Positions 26,920 to 39,500 of a DNA stretch of 64,000 nucleotides are shown here, one piece after another. Under the pieces are notes generated by a model. That model worked only from the letters and a program-made list of their open reading frames with translations, was not told the origin of the DNA and did not search any database. Source of the stretch: Setaria digitata (Eukaryota; Nematoda; Chromadorea; Rhabditida; Setariidae); contig RCAB01000106.1 of NCBI GenBank assembly GCA_003640385.1, positions 62,001 to 126,000 on the forward strand, written 5' to 3'. The translations under genes and the position numbers were made by a program. Each line of letters starts with the position of its first letter. Positions within the stretch are counted from its first letter, which is position 1.

Positions 26920-27066
26920 ATGGAACAAATGGAATACGATATCGGAGATTCGGAAGAAGAAGAAAGGCCACCACCACCACTGAATGATGTCGTTGTCGTC
27001 GTTGTTGATTGCCGGCTGGTGGACCGGCCGACCAACCGATTGTGTTTGTTTCATTCGGATGGATGA
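26920..27066 (+). CDS. Small ORF in a GC-rich island
   Basis: A 48-codon frame starts at ATG (MEQMEYDIGDSEEEERPPPP), then LNDVVVVVVDCRLVDRP, and ends at TGA. It is the only GC-rich patch in an 11-kb AT-rich stretch. Acidic and proline runs come from triplet-like repeats (GAA, CCA, GTC), so it may be only a repetitive 5' leader. The minus strand is open too, but it reads as Phe/Ser low-complexity. Confidence 0.2.
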   Translation: MEQMEYDIGDSEEEERPPPPLNDVVVVVVDCRLVDRPTNRLCLFHSDG

Positions 27067-29046
27067 ATTCGTTCGTGTCTTCCACTTGAAAAGGAAGAGG
27101 AAAAAAAGAATGAAAGGAAATTTATTGGGAATCATATCGTTTCAATTTCAGTAATGGCACTGATGGAATCTCCATGAAGCAATGAACAACAACAACAGAA
27201 AGGCATAAAATTCGGAGGAGAAAAAATGAAAGAAAAAAGGCAGGAAGGAAGAAGAAAGAAAGGAGTTGAATGTGGGAAAAACTCATTTTGATAAAAGTCC
27301 AGGACATGCTGGTGTTTTGCGCTTCTGGGTTTCTGGATGAATGCTAAATGGATGGTACAAAATATTTTGAAAGGTTAATTTGTGGCACAATCAGTGTGTT
27401 GTCTATGCTATTGTAATTTCTCCTTTAGATTGAAAAATTTACTTGTCATTTCGTCAATTTGCAAAAATAAAGAGTTTTGAATTGCAAACTCTTTGTTCAC
27501 TTTTTGGACTTCCATTTTAAAAAAATTTCCCCTTTTCTCTTTATCGTGAATATCTTAATGGCCATAGATGGGGTCATTTTTCAGGTGATATTAGTTTAAT
27601 ATATAAATACAGCGACACGTTCAGAAAACGGAACAAAATACGCACGCATGTTTGCATATGAAGACGTGAATACGTATAACATAAGCATACATAAACGTGA
27701 CTTGGGAAAAGAATGGTTTTATATTAAAATTTAGTTGGTACCTGATACTAAAAGAGTGAGTTGAGTCGTATTACCCTCTACCTGGAAGATTATCAGCCAT
27801 ACGCATACGATGTAAGCGTAGATACACGTACGCAAAGCACACACGTGAAAGAGTGATTTTATTTTTGCAAAAATGAAAGGATCGAATGGGTGGAACGAAC
27901 CGTATGTCCCTGGTGCGCCACTATATTTTATTTTATAGCTTTTCAGATAAACGAAGGGACCACACATGGCGAACGGTATTTTCCAATAAATTATATGGAA
28001 CAGAGGAAGAGGGGAGAAAAAAGAGGAGAAGAAATGGGTGAGATAATAGTATTGAGGAAATTTTTTTAAGTTAGTAAATGGCTGAGAAAGTTGGCCGCGA
28101 TGAACAATTTAGCAATTAAGTAAATGTTCAAGTTTTATAAATTAGGAAAATCACCATTACTATTGATACAAATGCATTCTTCATATTCTCTTTGCTCCCT
28201 TCTCTAATGAAGCCGTGCAGAGATAGCTTCTGTTCGAGAGTGGAAGATCTTTAATTAAGTGTGGTTGGGAAATTCATGAGTTGACAAGAATTTATCCCTA
28301 TTTTTCTAAGACAAATACAGTAATCCCAAGAAGGCAGTATGATTTAGTGATAGCAACGAAAGGTTTAGCTTATTAATAAGCTGTTGTGGCGGCATTTCTT
28401 ATAAATTTGGCTGAAATGCGAAAAAAATTGAAATGTTCAGTAATCTTGCGTTAATTAATTAACTAGTTGTCCCCAATTTCTCTGTAGTGGCTGAAATATA
28501 GCATTATATTCAATATGCATGATGTGAACTGTGAAGGCTACAAATTAAATCTAAAAATTTTCACTTCTGACTTTCAGGACGTAAGTTTATCTAAAACACT
28601 GTTACAAATTAAGTCCCAATCAATTTACCGTACAAAATTTATATTTGACACACAAATGATTGATTATATTATTACACTTCAGATATATTATGTGGAAAGT
28701 GAATTAAAATTAATGCTCAACAGTCCTACGGTAGTTTCGGTTGCTGCACTTATAATAATCCTAGTATGCATAGATAGTCTGCGAAATTAAAGGTAGCATT
28801 GGCTACTATAATTGATTTCCGGTATCCGGTTACCATAAGAAATTAGTCCAACGTAACTGTACATATTCATTCAATTCCGTTAATATGCTTAATAGTCTCC
28901 ACCATATGCGAATTAATAAAAAAAAGTCTATAATAACAGGCATGAAATTAAATTTTAATCCGGTTCGACCCATCAAAGATATTCCACGTTGTCTCGGAAA
29001 GCGTAAATTTCGATCTATTTGAAATTCCCAGTAACACTTTTTCGTC

Positions 29047-29075
29047 ATATTCCAGCACAAAAAGTGCTGGAATAT
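29047..29075. repeat. Perfect 12-bp inverted repeat
   Basis: ATATTCCAGCAC and its exact reverse complement are separated by AAAAA, so the sequence can form a hairpin. No gene is nearby. Confidence 0.85.
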
Positions 29076-30780
29076 CATATATGCATCAGCACAACAATTT
29101 TAAAAAAAAGATTTAAATTCCGAATCAAAAAGTGAAATTTTTTTTCAATAAATGACTAAAAATTTTATGGAATAAAATAGCACTGTGGTATTAAATGTGG
29201 AGAAGAAAAAGGAAATAATCGTTGTTTGAAATGAAAATTTTAAGAAGCATTATAAAAGCAATCACATCCGTTGGATATGATGGTCAAATTATAGGGCTTT
29301 GAGGGATAAAGTGTAGCCTGGATAGGATATCTCAACGGGATTCAGTCTCGTCGAGACTTCTCTGGAATGAGATTATTTATGAAGGGCATATAACGGTGGA
29401 TGATTGCAATCAGATGTAAAATACTCTTTTGGAAAAAAAAGCAAGTCACTTTTTTATGGACCATAACTTCACTTTTATTTGCAACTCACATAGTTTGGAC
29501 ATAAATTAAATAGAAGGCAGAACTGCCTCCGTGACCTTCACTACTTGACCTTTCCTTCTAGTTGATTAACTAACTGAATGAAGCAGCATCAAAATTATTT
29601 GCAAGGAAATATTCACAAAAAACAAACAAGCAAGAAAAAGGAATAAAACGAAAGAGTTTAGATATCAAATGAATGATAAATATAAACGATAGGAATGAAA
29701 AATAGAAAGAAATAAAAGTAAACAAATGAAACATTACGAATAATCAAACGAGGAAAACGATCATTTTCCACTGATTTCATAAATAGATTACGCGAAATAT
29801 AATCGGCAATCGTAATTTTGTATTAGCTACTCCAATGAAATAAAATATTCAAATATTTGTGTTCACTTCTTTTCTTATATTATTGTTATTTATATTTCTT
29901 ATATTATTCATTTCTTATATTAATTACCAAATTTTCCTTTTTCTCACTTGATTTCTAAACTTATTTCATATTTTCATGAATACTTTTGGCAAGAAAAAAT
30001 ATCTGTGACATTTTCCGATTCTGATTTACATCAAACTTTAGTTGCCTTATCAAAAATACAATTCCATCCGATGAAACCATTCCATTTAATCAATTAATGA
30101 CTCGATCAACCCTGAATCATACTCAAGTATAATGAACGGCATGTGTCATCACCATCAACATTCATTATCGATCAAATCATTCCAATCAATTCTGATCATA
30201 CTAAAATGTTAATTATTTAACAAGCAACACAAACCAACATCATCCGCTCAACTGTTAGCAAAATATTTTCCCATTAAGCACGTTTATAATTATTAATTTC
30301 AAATTATGATATTTAAAATATACTTATGCAAGAAGCTTAGTAAAATTACTGAAAATAAAAGAAAAAGCTAACTGCAAAAAATTCAAATAGTAGCAGAAAA
30401 AGTGTGTGTATAACAATCAGAAGAAAAAGGGAAGAGTGAAACTCTCTGGATACAGATGTGACTAACAGATCTGAAAAAAGGACTTTCTTCTGTTAAGTAA
30501 TTTTTCGGTAATTCATTTCCTTTTTTCTTAACCAAAGATCTTCAGCTCGTGCATTGTAATTAGTGAAACTGAGCGGAATAATTAGCAAGCATTCCTGATT
30601 GGATTATATCAAATATGTCTTTTTCATTTGTTTTATTTCTAGAATGAAAATTCATATGAATGTGTCAGCCGGAGAAAGAGAAAGGGGGAGAGAGAGAGTT
30701 AAAAGGGGAGAAAAAAATGGATGAAAAGATAAACAGAAGCGCTAACAGAAAGTAAATCCGGCAATCAAGAAGTTCATTTT

Positions 30781-30798
30781 TTCTCTCTCTCTCTCTTT
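30781..30798. repeat. (CT)n microsatellite
   Basis: A CT run follows a purine-rich stretch (GAGAGA at about 30672-30700) 100 bp earlier, so the two could pair. Confidence 0.9.
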
Positions 30799-31551
30799 CC
30801 CTCTTTTTTATAAACTTCCACAGGGACGGGAGAAGATGGGAAAAGTTTGAGGTGTTCGGCTAAACATCAAAAGGAAAGAGTTGAACAATTTAATGTTAAT
30901 GGCTACCCCTTTCCATCTCAGCCATATATACTTGGTGTATCCCATTGCATTGTTTGCATTTCCTCTGACACAAGTACTTAGCAAAATCTCTCTTGTGACC
31001 CCGAATTGACCTTCTCCTCTCCATTACTCATTCATTAATTGAGTGAAAATTTCGCTCAAATTTTACTTCCTACAAAATTGCATAAATTAGCAAAGTGATT
31101 TTTGATTAACACACAAAATTAATTGATCTTTCAGAAGCTAGAAATAAAAACTTCCATTCTACTTCAAAATTTCAACACTTTTCCTAATTTACACATGTCT
31201 AGAAAATATATGCAGTACCCCCTTCTCACATATTTGTTTACCACACTTCAAATCAATGACTACTTAAAAAATCAGGTGAATTTCAATTTGCCACCATTTC
31301 CGGTTCATTTGGCATTTAGCAAAAACTAATATAATGGATGTTAATTGCTGAAACAAAGAAAAAAATACGTTCACCACTTGATCGATTGACTTAACATCCA
31401 CCAAATCATTGCTGATATCATGAGATTTATGATGTAAAATGATAAAAAAAATCGAAATTCTCAAATGTTTTAAAATAATCTTTCAAACTGGCCGCAAAAT
31501 AAATGGAGCAAATAGATATAAGTGATAAGCGGAATTTCTTTTCGCCCCTCG

Positions 31552-31572
31552 CTCTCTCTCTCTCTCTCTCTC
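31552..31572. repeat. (CT)n microsatellite
   Basis: A CT dinucleotide run is followed by C-rich pyrimidines. Confidence 0.9.
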
Positions 31573-32887
31573 CCCCTCTCCCTCCGTTCTTGCCAAATCA
31601 TTCGTTTCCTTCTTCTCCCTCTGAAACTGTAATATTAATCTTATAACTCAGTATAGTTCGCGGAATGATGAAAAGTTTTGTATATACATATCGATTTGAC
31701 AGCAACTGCCTTGTTGTTGCTACATAAATAATAAATACTTTTTGAAGTGAAGAAAAATTCCTTTGAGAAGTACCGCTTATCAATTTATCATATCAATCCT
31801 TGCATCTTTTCACCTTAGCGTAATTTACTCATACCTTTTTTTTCCAGTCATTCTTTAGCATTTATAGAATTCCTTTTATCAAGCTCCACACCCATTCACA
31901 CTGATCTCTTTGAGTCGTGTTAGAAGCGAAAAAGTGAAAAAACACCGAGAACTTTTCCATTTCCAATTTACAAAAAATAATCAAATTAAGTGAGGATGAA
32001 GAACTGAAGAGAAACAGACGAGACTGCTGAGAGGGAGAGAAATTTCAGTGCAGAATGGAAGATAAATTAAAATGGAATAAAAGAAATGGAATTAAGGAAT
32101 TGTCAATACTCAATTCAATAGCTTTGTCATTAATTCGCTCCATGGGGTGACAATGGCAGCCACACAACATGAGAGGACGGAGATGTGTGTGTCCATTACA
32201 GTAATCCTACAGGAGACGTCATTATCTCATTTCAGTTGTCTTTTTTTAAAATTTGATTTCCGTAAATTAATTTAAAGAAAAAATCCATCTTTGAAATGCT
32301 CCTAGTAATTAAAAAGTGAAAACTTTTCGTATATTTTCAGCAAAATTTTTGAAACTAACCAACCATCAAATACATTGTTTTTTTTTTGTTAATTTGATTT
32401 TTGCAAATAAATTTAAAAAGTCCACTTTTTAATTATTTTAACAACTTTCCGAAATTAATCAACTAGCAAATATGTCTTTTTTTTTTAATACACAGTAAAA
32501 AAAAGCAGTAATTTAAGATGGTGGCGAAACAAAAAAAACATTTCTGATTCGACATTATGGAAATTTCAAATTTGTTGTTAAAATCACAATTATTTAAAAT
32601 ACTGAGACCATTCGACAAAAAAAAAGAAATTATTGCTAAAATTTGGAAACTTCCAAATGACTGTTAAATTTTATGGACTTCAGAGTTCCATTACTGAGAT
32701 GCCAAAACTTTCCGATAATTACCAAAACCAATAACAAAAATTTAAGCATTTCAGGACCGCTAAAGCTTAGGAAGTTCTGAAGCACTACTAAGAATTACTT
32801 TGGCCAAGTAATTCTAAAAAAAAGAAATATTTTCTAATTAATATCTTGCATCATTATTCTTCCTCGCATTAATGCTAATAATACATA

Positions 32888-33101
32888 CAATCAACCTTAA
32901 TTAGTTAGATTTTACCCAACTGAAACAAATACTTCAATTTTATCAGTAACATAATTTGCATTACCCACATTGAAGCAGTTAAAATTATAATATNCCAATC
33001 AACCTTAATTAGTTAGATTTTACCCAACTGAAACAAATACTTCAATCTTATCAGTAACATAATTTGCATTACCCACATTGAAGCAGTTAAAATTATAATA
33101 T
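32888..33101. repeat. Near-identical 106-bp duplicate around a single N
   Basis: Copy 1 is 32888-32993 and copy 2 is 32996-33101, with N at 32994. They differ by one base (CAATTTTATC versus CAATCTTATC). The arrangement indicates two contigs with overlapping, allelic ends joined without merging, not a biological tandem repeat. Confidence 0.9.
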
Positions 33102-33764
33102 TTCGTTCGAGCAACACACTTACTTTGTTAAAATTACAGATTTTTTTCAATGAATTTACAAAAAAGTAGGTTAATTAATTACCAGCAAGTCACTTGTATC
33201 AGAAAGATCTTGATGTATCAAATTTTTTTTGCTATATGTCACATTTCCGAGCAGTTAATTAAGTATTAAATTAAGTAATAGCAGCAATTAATGGGTAAAA
33301 GTTTGTTAGAATAAATACGTCACATTAAGTAAGCTAACTGTAATACTTAACTTTCCCTCTAGGAGTAATACGTCAAATCATAAATAATTACGTAAAAAAA
33401 AAAGGAAGGCAAAACTATGATTACCCAACTAGTACACCACCTTTTCCCTAATTAAGGTAATATATTGGAATTTGAGGTGATCTCTGAACTCACCTTGTCT
33501 GGGGTTGCCAGCTATAATTGAAAATTCGTCCACAGGCATAATTAAATTCACTAGCATTTCTGTTTTTAAATTAGAAATGATGACGAATTTCATGATAAAC
33601 TGAAATGTTAATACAGTTTTCGTTTTGGTTTTCAAAAATTCTCGACAGCTTCTGTTTATACAATTTATCCCTTAATCGTTTGAACAGCTTGCCATATAAT
33701 TTTTACACAGCATTCAATATCTTAGTAATTACCGCTTCCTTTTAATGAATAGATTGATAAAGTG

Positions 33765-33817
33765 AAATTTCATTGCGCCGAGTAAAAATGAAAAAATTAC
33801 TCGGCGCAATAAAATTT
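33765..33817. repeat. Hairpin with a GC-rich stem
   Basis: TTGCGCCGAGTAA (33773-33785) and its exact reverse complement (33797-33809) are separated by 11 A-rich bases. Flanking bases extend the pairing to about 19 bp with one mismatch. It lies 300 bp from the tRNA gene and next to a TATATA run. Confidence 0.85.
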
Positions 33818-34061
33818 TATATATATATATATGAATGAGTTGGATTAAGTTTTTTTCTGATAATGCATGATGGTAAAAAAGTTGACCATAAAGATCACCA
33901 TTCAAAAGATATTGGCAAATGGTACTAACAAATATTACAATATCAGCTTAGATATGTCTACTTCCCAATTAATAATGATAATTTAAAAAGAATTGAAGGA
34001 ATGAATGATATAATATACAAAAAGGAAAACAAAAAGACGACACAGTAAATGATATTTGTCA

Positions 34062-34546
<485 letters not shown>

Positions 34547-36583
34547 CTGTATGTTTTGTACAATTTATAAATAAATAAGAAGCAAGTGTACTAGCATTCA
34601 AAGAAAAGAAGGTACTTTAACCTTCCATTAGCTAACAGTGGTGGTGACACTAACCAGTGGTATATTCATGAAGAGTTAAGAGAAAATATTGCAACTGGAG
34701 ACTTTGTATAAGAGAATATAAATGGCTGGACTAGAAGCTCATCCATCCATCTATGCAATTAAAACATTTCGAAATCCCTTCAACCTATTTAATTCGGTCA
34801 TTAATTATTCCTATACAACATCGACAAGCGTCACAAGAAGTGAAAATGACAATGACAAGCTGGAAGGAATATTTGTCCACCTGGTAATCAATTTCATAGG
34901 ATTTTTTCGATTCGACCGTTATTAAATTAACAATACTCTTTTCTTCTCAACTCTATGGATCCTGACCTCTACAAAAGTTTATCACAGAAACAATAATAAC
35001 GCAGCTCCAACAGTTCAGTAAATTTTTTCTCACTAACAATGCTAAAATATTGTACACTCAACTCGGCTCTTTTATAAAATGCTACGACACTGAATTTCTC
35101 ATCCTCGACTGTAAAAATTTACACAAAAAAAAACTCTCCTAAATGGATGCAACTTCATACAATCAGCTGATAATATAAGTTTTTATTTATAAAACTAGAG
35201 CTATTAAAACCAGTTCAATAATTTTTTCTTGTGCAGTGCGGAAACAATATCAAAACTGACTAGTTTATCCAATTTAAATTGAAGATAGAAGACACAGCTA
35301 GTAAAAATTCAAACAAAAAGAGATAATTTTAACACAACAAGATTCAAAATACATGGAATAAATTAAAGAATAAATGAAGGAAAATTTGGCAGGAAACTAA
35401 ATAACATGAAAATAAAGTCAAAATATAGCAATCGTGGCACAAACGATAAAACACTTGAAGCAATCCCACTAGTTCTGTAATCCTCGAGCGGAGACGTTGT
35501 AGATCCTCGTTCCCATTAACAACAGTTCATGTGTAACTGGTAACTAGCATGGGAACCTGCTCCTCATGAAAGACTCTGATTTCATTTCGAGGAGACACAA
35601 TAAGCTGTGTACAAGGAAAATGTTCTTGCGTGACAGACGAATACACGACGAGTCGGATAAAGCTGCTTTTTTAATATAGCATCAATATATGATAAATACG
35701 AACCAGGTGAGGAGTAAATTATTGCGCCGTGATCTCAAAGCTCAAGTGGCGAGACAATTCACTGCAGGGAAAAAGGACGGATGAAGGAAATGTAAAGACA
35801 ATGAAGTCAGGCCAAATAAAGAAACTATGGAGAGAATACAGCAACAGCATAACTCTCTTCTATCTGTTCCTTCCATCAACTGAGATGTCAGAAACAGTAT
35901 TACGAATAAATGGAAATAAAATAGAATATGAGTCTGATCAGTGGACATAAGCGCAGCAACGAGTGCTATTTTGAATGGATGAAGTATATAGCACACTTTG
36001 CAATGATCAGCTCCACATATATGCAGGCAATGACCCCCAACTGTGAAGGATATGTTGAACAAGGGTACAGAAGTATACTGTATGAAATATCTCACAATCA
36101 AAGGTAATACTGTTTCTGACACTAGCAAAAATAAGTGAAATTTAATAGACATCTCTCTTGATACTATCTAATTTTTCCAACAGATCAGAATGGGGAGCTG
36201 GTGAGAACAAGGCTCACCAAGACCTAAACATCCAGCATTCACTCTCACTGTCATTTTCTTAATCTAACAGCAAATGATAACTACAAAACGAAGAGACAAT
36301 TCATCCCCAAAAAAAACAAAGTAACACCAGACTGCTGCAATCCCAAGAGACCCGCAACGCATCATAATATTTCATGGCTGAGTTCATCCATCACTGCTTT
36401 AAGATTCAAAAGAGTTTTTCTATTTCTCATGTGTTCCTTCTACAGTGACTCTTTTTGTTTTAAACTATTTCCTAATTATCATATCATTAAGAACTAATAT
36501 AGAGTAATATGAAACAAAAAACAAAATATCACCACAACATATGGAATAGCTCTGAACCATTCAGAGGAAAGTTTTTGCCATAT
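34547..36583. other. Region downstream of the YTH gene, no supportable gene
   Basis: A GC-richer patch at about 35480-35660 is open in all three minus frames but lacks a good acceptor. The plus frame 34722-34925 and the hydrophobic minus frame 35742-36152 show no domain or splice support. Confidence 0.4.
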
Positions 36584-39500
36584 TCAGTACCGATGGCGAT
36601 TTGAATGTCTGCAATGGAATTCAAAGTTGGATTTAATTAGTTTTCCATGCACTGAAGGGACGCAAAGAGTAATTAAATATAACAACTGACAGTTATCCTA
36701 TATTGTTTCTCACAAAAATTAACTATGCGTCGTTTATTGAGCTGCTGTGTCTCAATAATCTTACAGCAATAAAATTAAAAGACCTCAACAAAGACAGCGG
36801 GATTTATTTTTATATGGATGATTAAACCCAACAAGAACAAGAAGCAAAAAGAAATATGCACATCTGATGCTACATACTGTTTAGCTTGTGTCTAATATTC
36901 CTGTATGCTGAAATTCACCAGCAGTACAATCAATATGTCAACGTTTCGTAGCTAACATGATAAAAAGAAACTTTCTGAACATGAAACCATGCGGTGAAAT
37001 GAATATAAAAGAAAAAAATTTCATTAAAAATTCATTAAAAAAATTTCTTTTCATCGTTTTACATCTCTAAATTCATTTTCTAAAAAATTCTCAAGTTCTC
37101 AAAAAGTTTAAAAACTAGAAATGAGAAAACTGCATATTACCTTCGAAGCCGATCATGTTCTTCATGAGAATTTTCACGCCAACCACTTTTAGACGAACCG
37201 TGATTTGAATAAGAATCATATTTGTGCGCAGACGGTCGCTCTAAGTTATGTCTCTTCTCATGACTGAAATAAAAAAAGTATATGTTAGAAAAGCAGAAAA
37301 GAAAAATTACAGAAAGAAAACTGAAAAAGCTACTTTAGCGACTTAGAACGGTGACGGCGACTGCGTATCAAAGGACGACGCCTTGGTGATAATTTCTTTG
37401 GCGAAGCACGGCGCTTTCTTAAAGATGACGACAAACGAGTACTGCTATATGATGGATATGAAACCGCAACATCCATCAGTGGAAGCGGTCGGGACGGACT
37501 CTGTAAGCGGAGAAAATAATTTCAGATATCGAATTTATTCATAAACTAACAGAGTAGAAGAAGCATTCAGCAAATGTTAGAATGGTGGGATTTATAAAAA
37601 TCAGGATAATTTGTGGGAAGCGTATTTTGGCCAAGGCACAGATAAGATCAAAACAGTTAAAACCACCGTTAAAAAAAAAAATCTTTTTTTTTAAGCCTTT
37701 CAAACCTAACTTATTTAATTTGAATACGCACATAATTTTCTGTCCCGCAAGTCTTCCTGCTTCGGCCATTATATCTAGTGGAAGATAACATCACAGCAGG
37801 AGGTCGCTCTTCACTCAGCAAATCTTTCAAAGTTTTCTTTACCGGCAGATTTCTGAAATTTTCCAACGATAAATAAAATAATTTAACCACCCTGGTATAT
37901 TAACATAAGTAAAACATTGTCTGCTCTTTTAGACAAATAGGAAACATCGATTTCCACGAAATCCAGTTGATATGGCAGTACAAACATGTCTGGAGAGAAA
38001 GCAAAAAACTTAAAATATGAAAAAGGTGGATGGAAGTTCCAATTTTTTTAAACGGTTGTTATTAAGCTCAATTTTTGGAGGCACATGACGTTACAAACAG
38101 CTATGTTATTCTATAACTGGTCAACAGTGTTTCAGAACCATCAAAACCGTTAACAGTTAAATTTTTTTTTCTTACTGACAGGAATAAGAAGTAGCATAAA
38201 ACATACTGCACAAAAAATCATTACAGAAAAAAAAATACCTCTTCGCATTCCTGAATTCAAAATACGATATTTCAGTTTCCAATAAAGATGGCAGTTTTTG
38301 CGAATTATTCCGAATTTTCATTTTCAATGCTTTCACATCTACGCTATCATCAAAAGGAAATAAGCTGCAAAGCCTCTGACCAGCTGCACGTTGTATCTCA
38401 CAACCATCTGCAGCAGCGTATATCACCTTTTCTAAAAAAATTATATGTATATAATCTAAATAAATTGCATTAAGCGCGTTTTACTAAGGTAAAGTTCAGA
38501 AAAATTACACCAACAAAGATAAAAAAGTTCAACTGTTTTGATTTCAATTTCGCATTGTGCAAGCTAGTAAGCACTGTATTGCTTTTTCATAAATTTGATA
38601 AAATGGTATGCACCGTGCATAAATAAGATATTTCCTGGTCGATTCTGCGATTGTAAACAATCAGATTTATTAACTGTCAAGTGATTCACATGAACGAGCA
38701 CAAAAGACCTGTTTTAGTAAATGCCGTGGGAAGCTAGGCTTTTGAACAAATATACCTAGTCTACGAGAGCAGGTTTGTTAAAAGAGAAAGCTTAAATTTT
38801 TAAAAATGGGATTAACTGAATTTGAAGTTCAAAGAAGCAGAGAATACTTTAAATTGAATGATACCTTTATTGAAAGGATTTCTGATGTGATCACTTGCAC
38901 TTAGTGCAAGCGGACATTTTGTAATCCACTGTAATTTGATGTTACCACCACCTTTGAAGTCAACCCATCTCATTGCTGGTTGACCTTTGTAGAGTGCTTC
39001 TGAACACATCTGTGCAAAACCTGCAAAGGATGAATGAGGAAATTTCGACGCCTACTATTTTAGTGAAGTGATTCCTTATTTCAGAAAAACACTGATACTC
39101 CCTGTATGCAGCAGATCAACAATTTATGTTAACATATTTGAGAAAATACCGGCAAAATGATCTGCATTTCGTGCAAGGAAAACCAAAATCACAACAGGAG
39201 CTCGTCGATACGCCTCAGCTAAGAGCTTCTCGACAAATGGATGAGTTGTCCACAATGATGTTTCCATCGCCAATTTGATATTTTCTTCACATGCTCGTGC
39301 TAAGAAGAATTGTGCACGATGCATCAAACATTCGATTTCAACTGACTCTAAAATGTTTCTTACTTATTGCTTAAACACAAAAATATATTAAAACTGGACG
39401 ACAGCATATTTAAAGTTATAAAAAAGAATAACTGCTTAGTTTCTTTTTCGTGAAATCTTTATTGTCTTTGATGGGATATTTTTCCTGAAAATTACCAACG

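Noticed and set aside
26776..27135. 119-codon minus-strand frame
   Set aside because: It is dominated by Phe/Ser/Trp low-complexity from purine-rich repeats on the other strand, with no start context or splice sites.
35531..35652. Alternative last exon for the YTH gene
   Set aside because: It joins in phase, but the acceptor follows a run of A (AAAAAAGCAG) and all three frames are open. The short exon at 36608-36584, with acceptor CCATTGCAG and Arg/His codons, fits better.
35742..36152. 136-codon hydrophobic minus-strand frame
   Set aside because: It is the longest minus frame in the region but has no domain, no splice chain and erratic composition; it lies downstream of the better YTH terminal exon.
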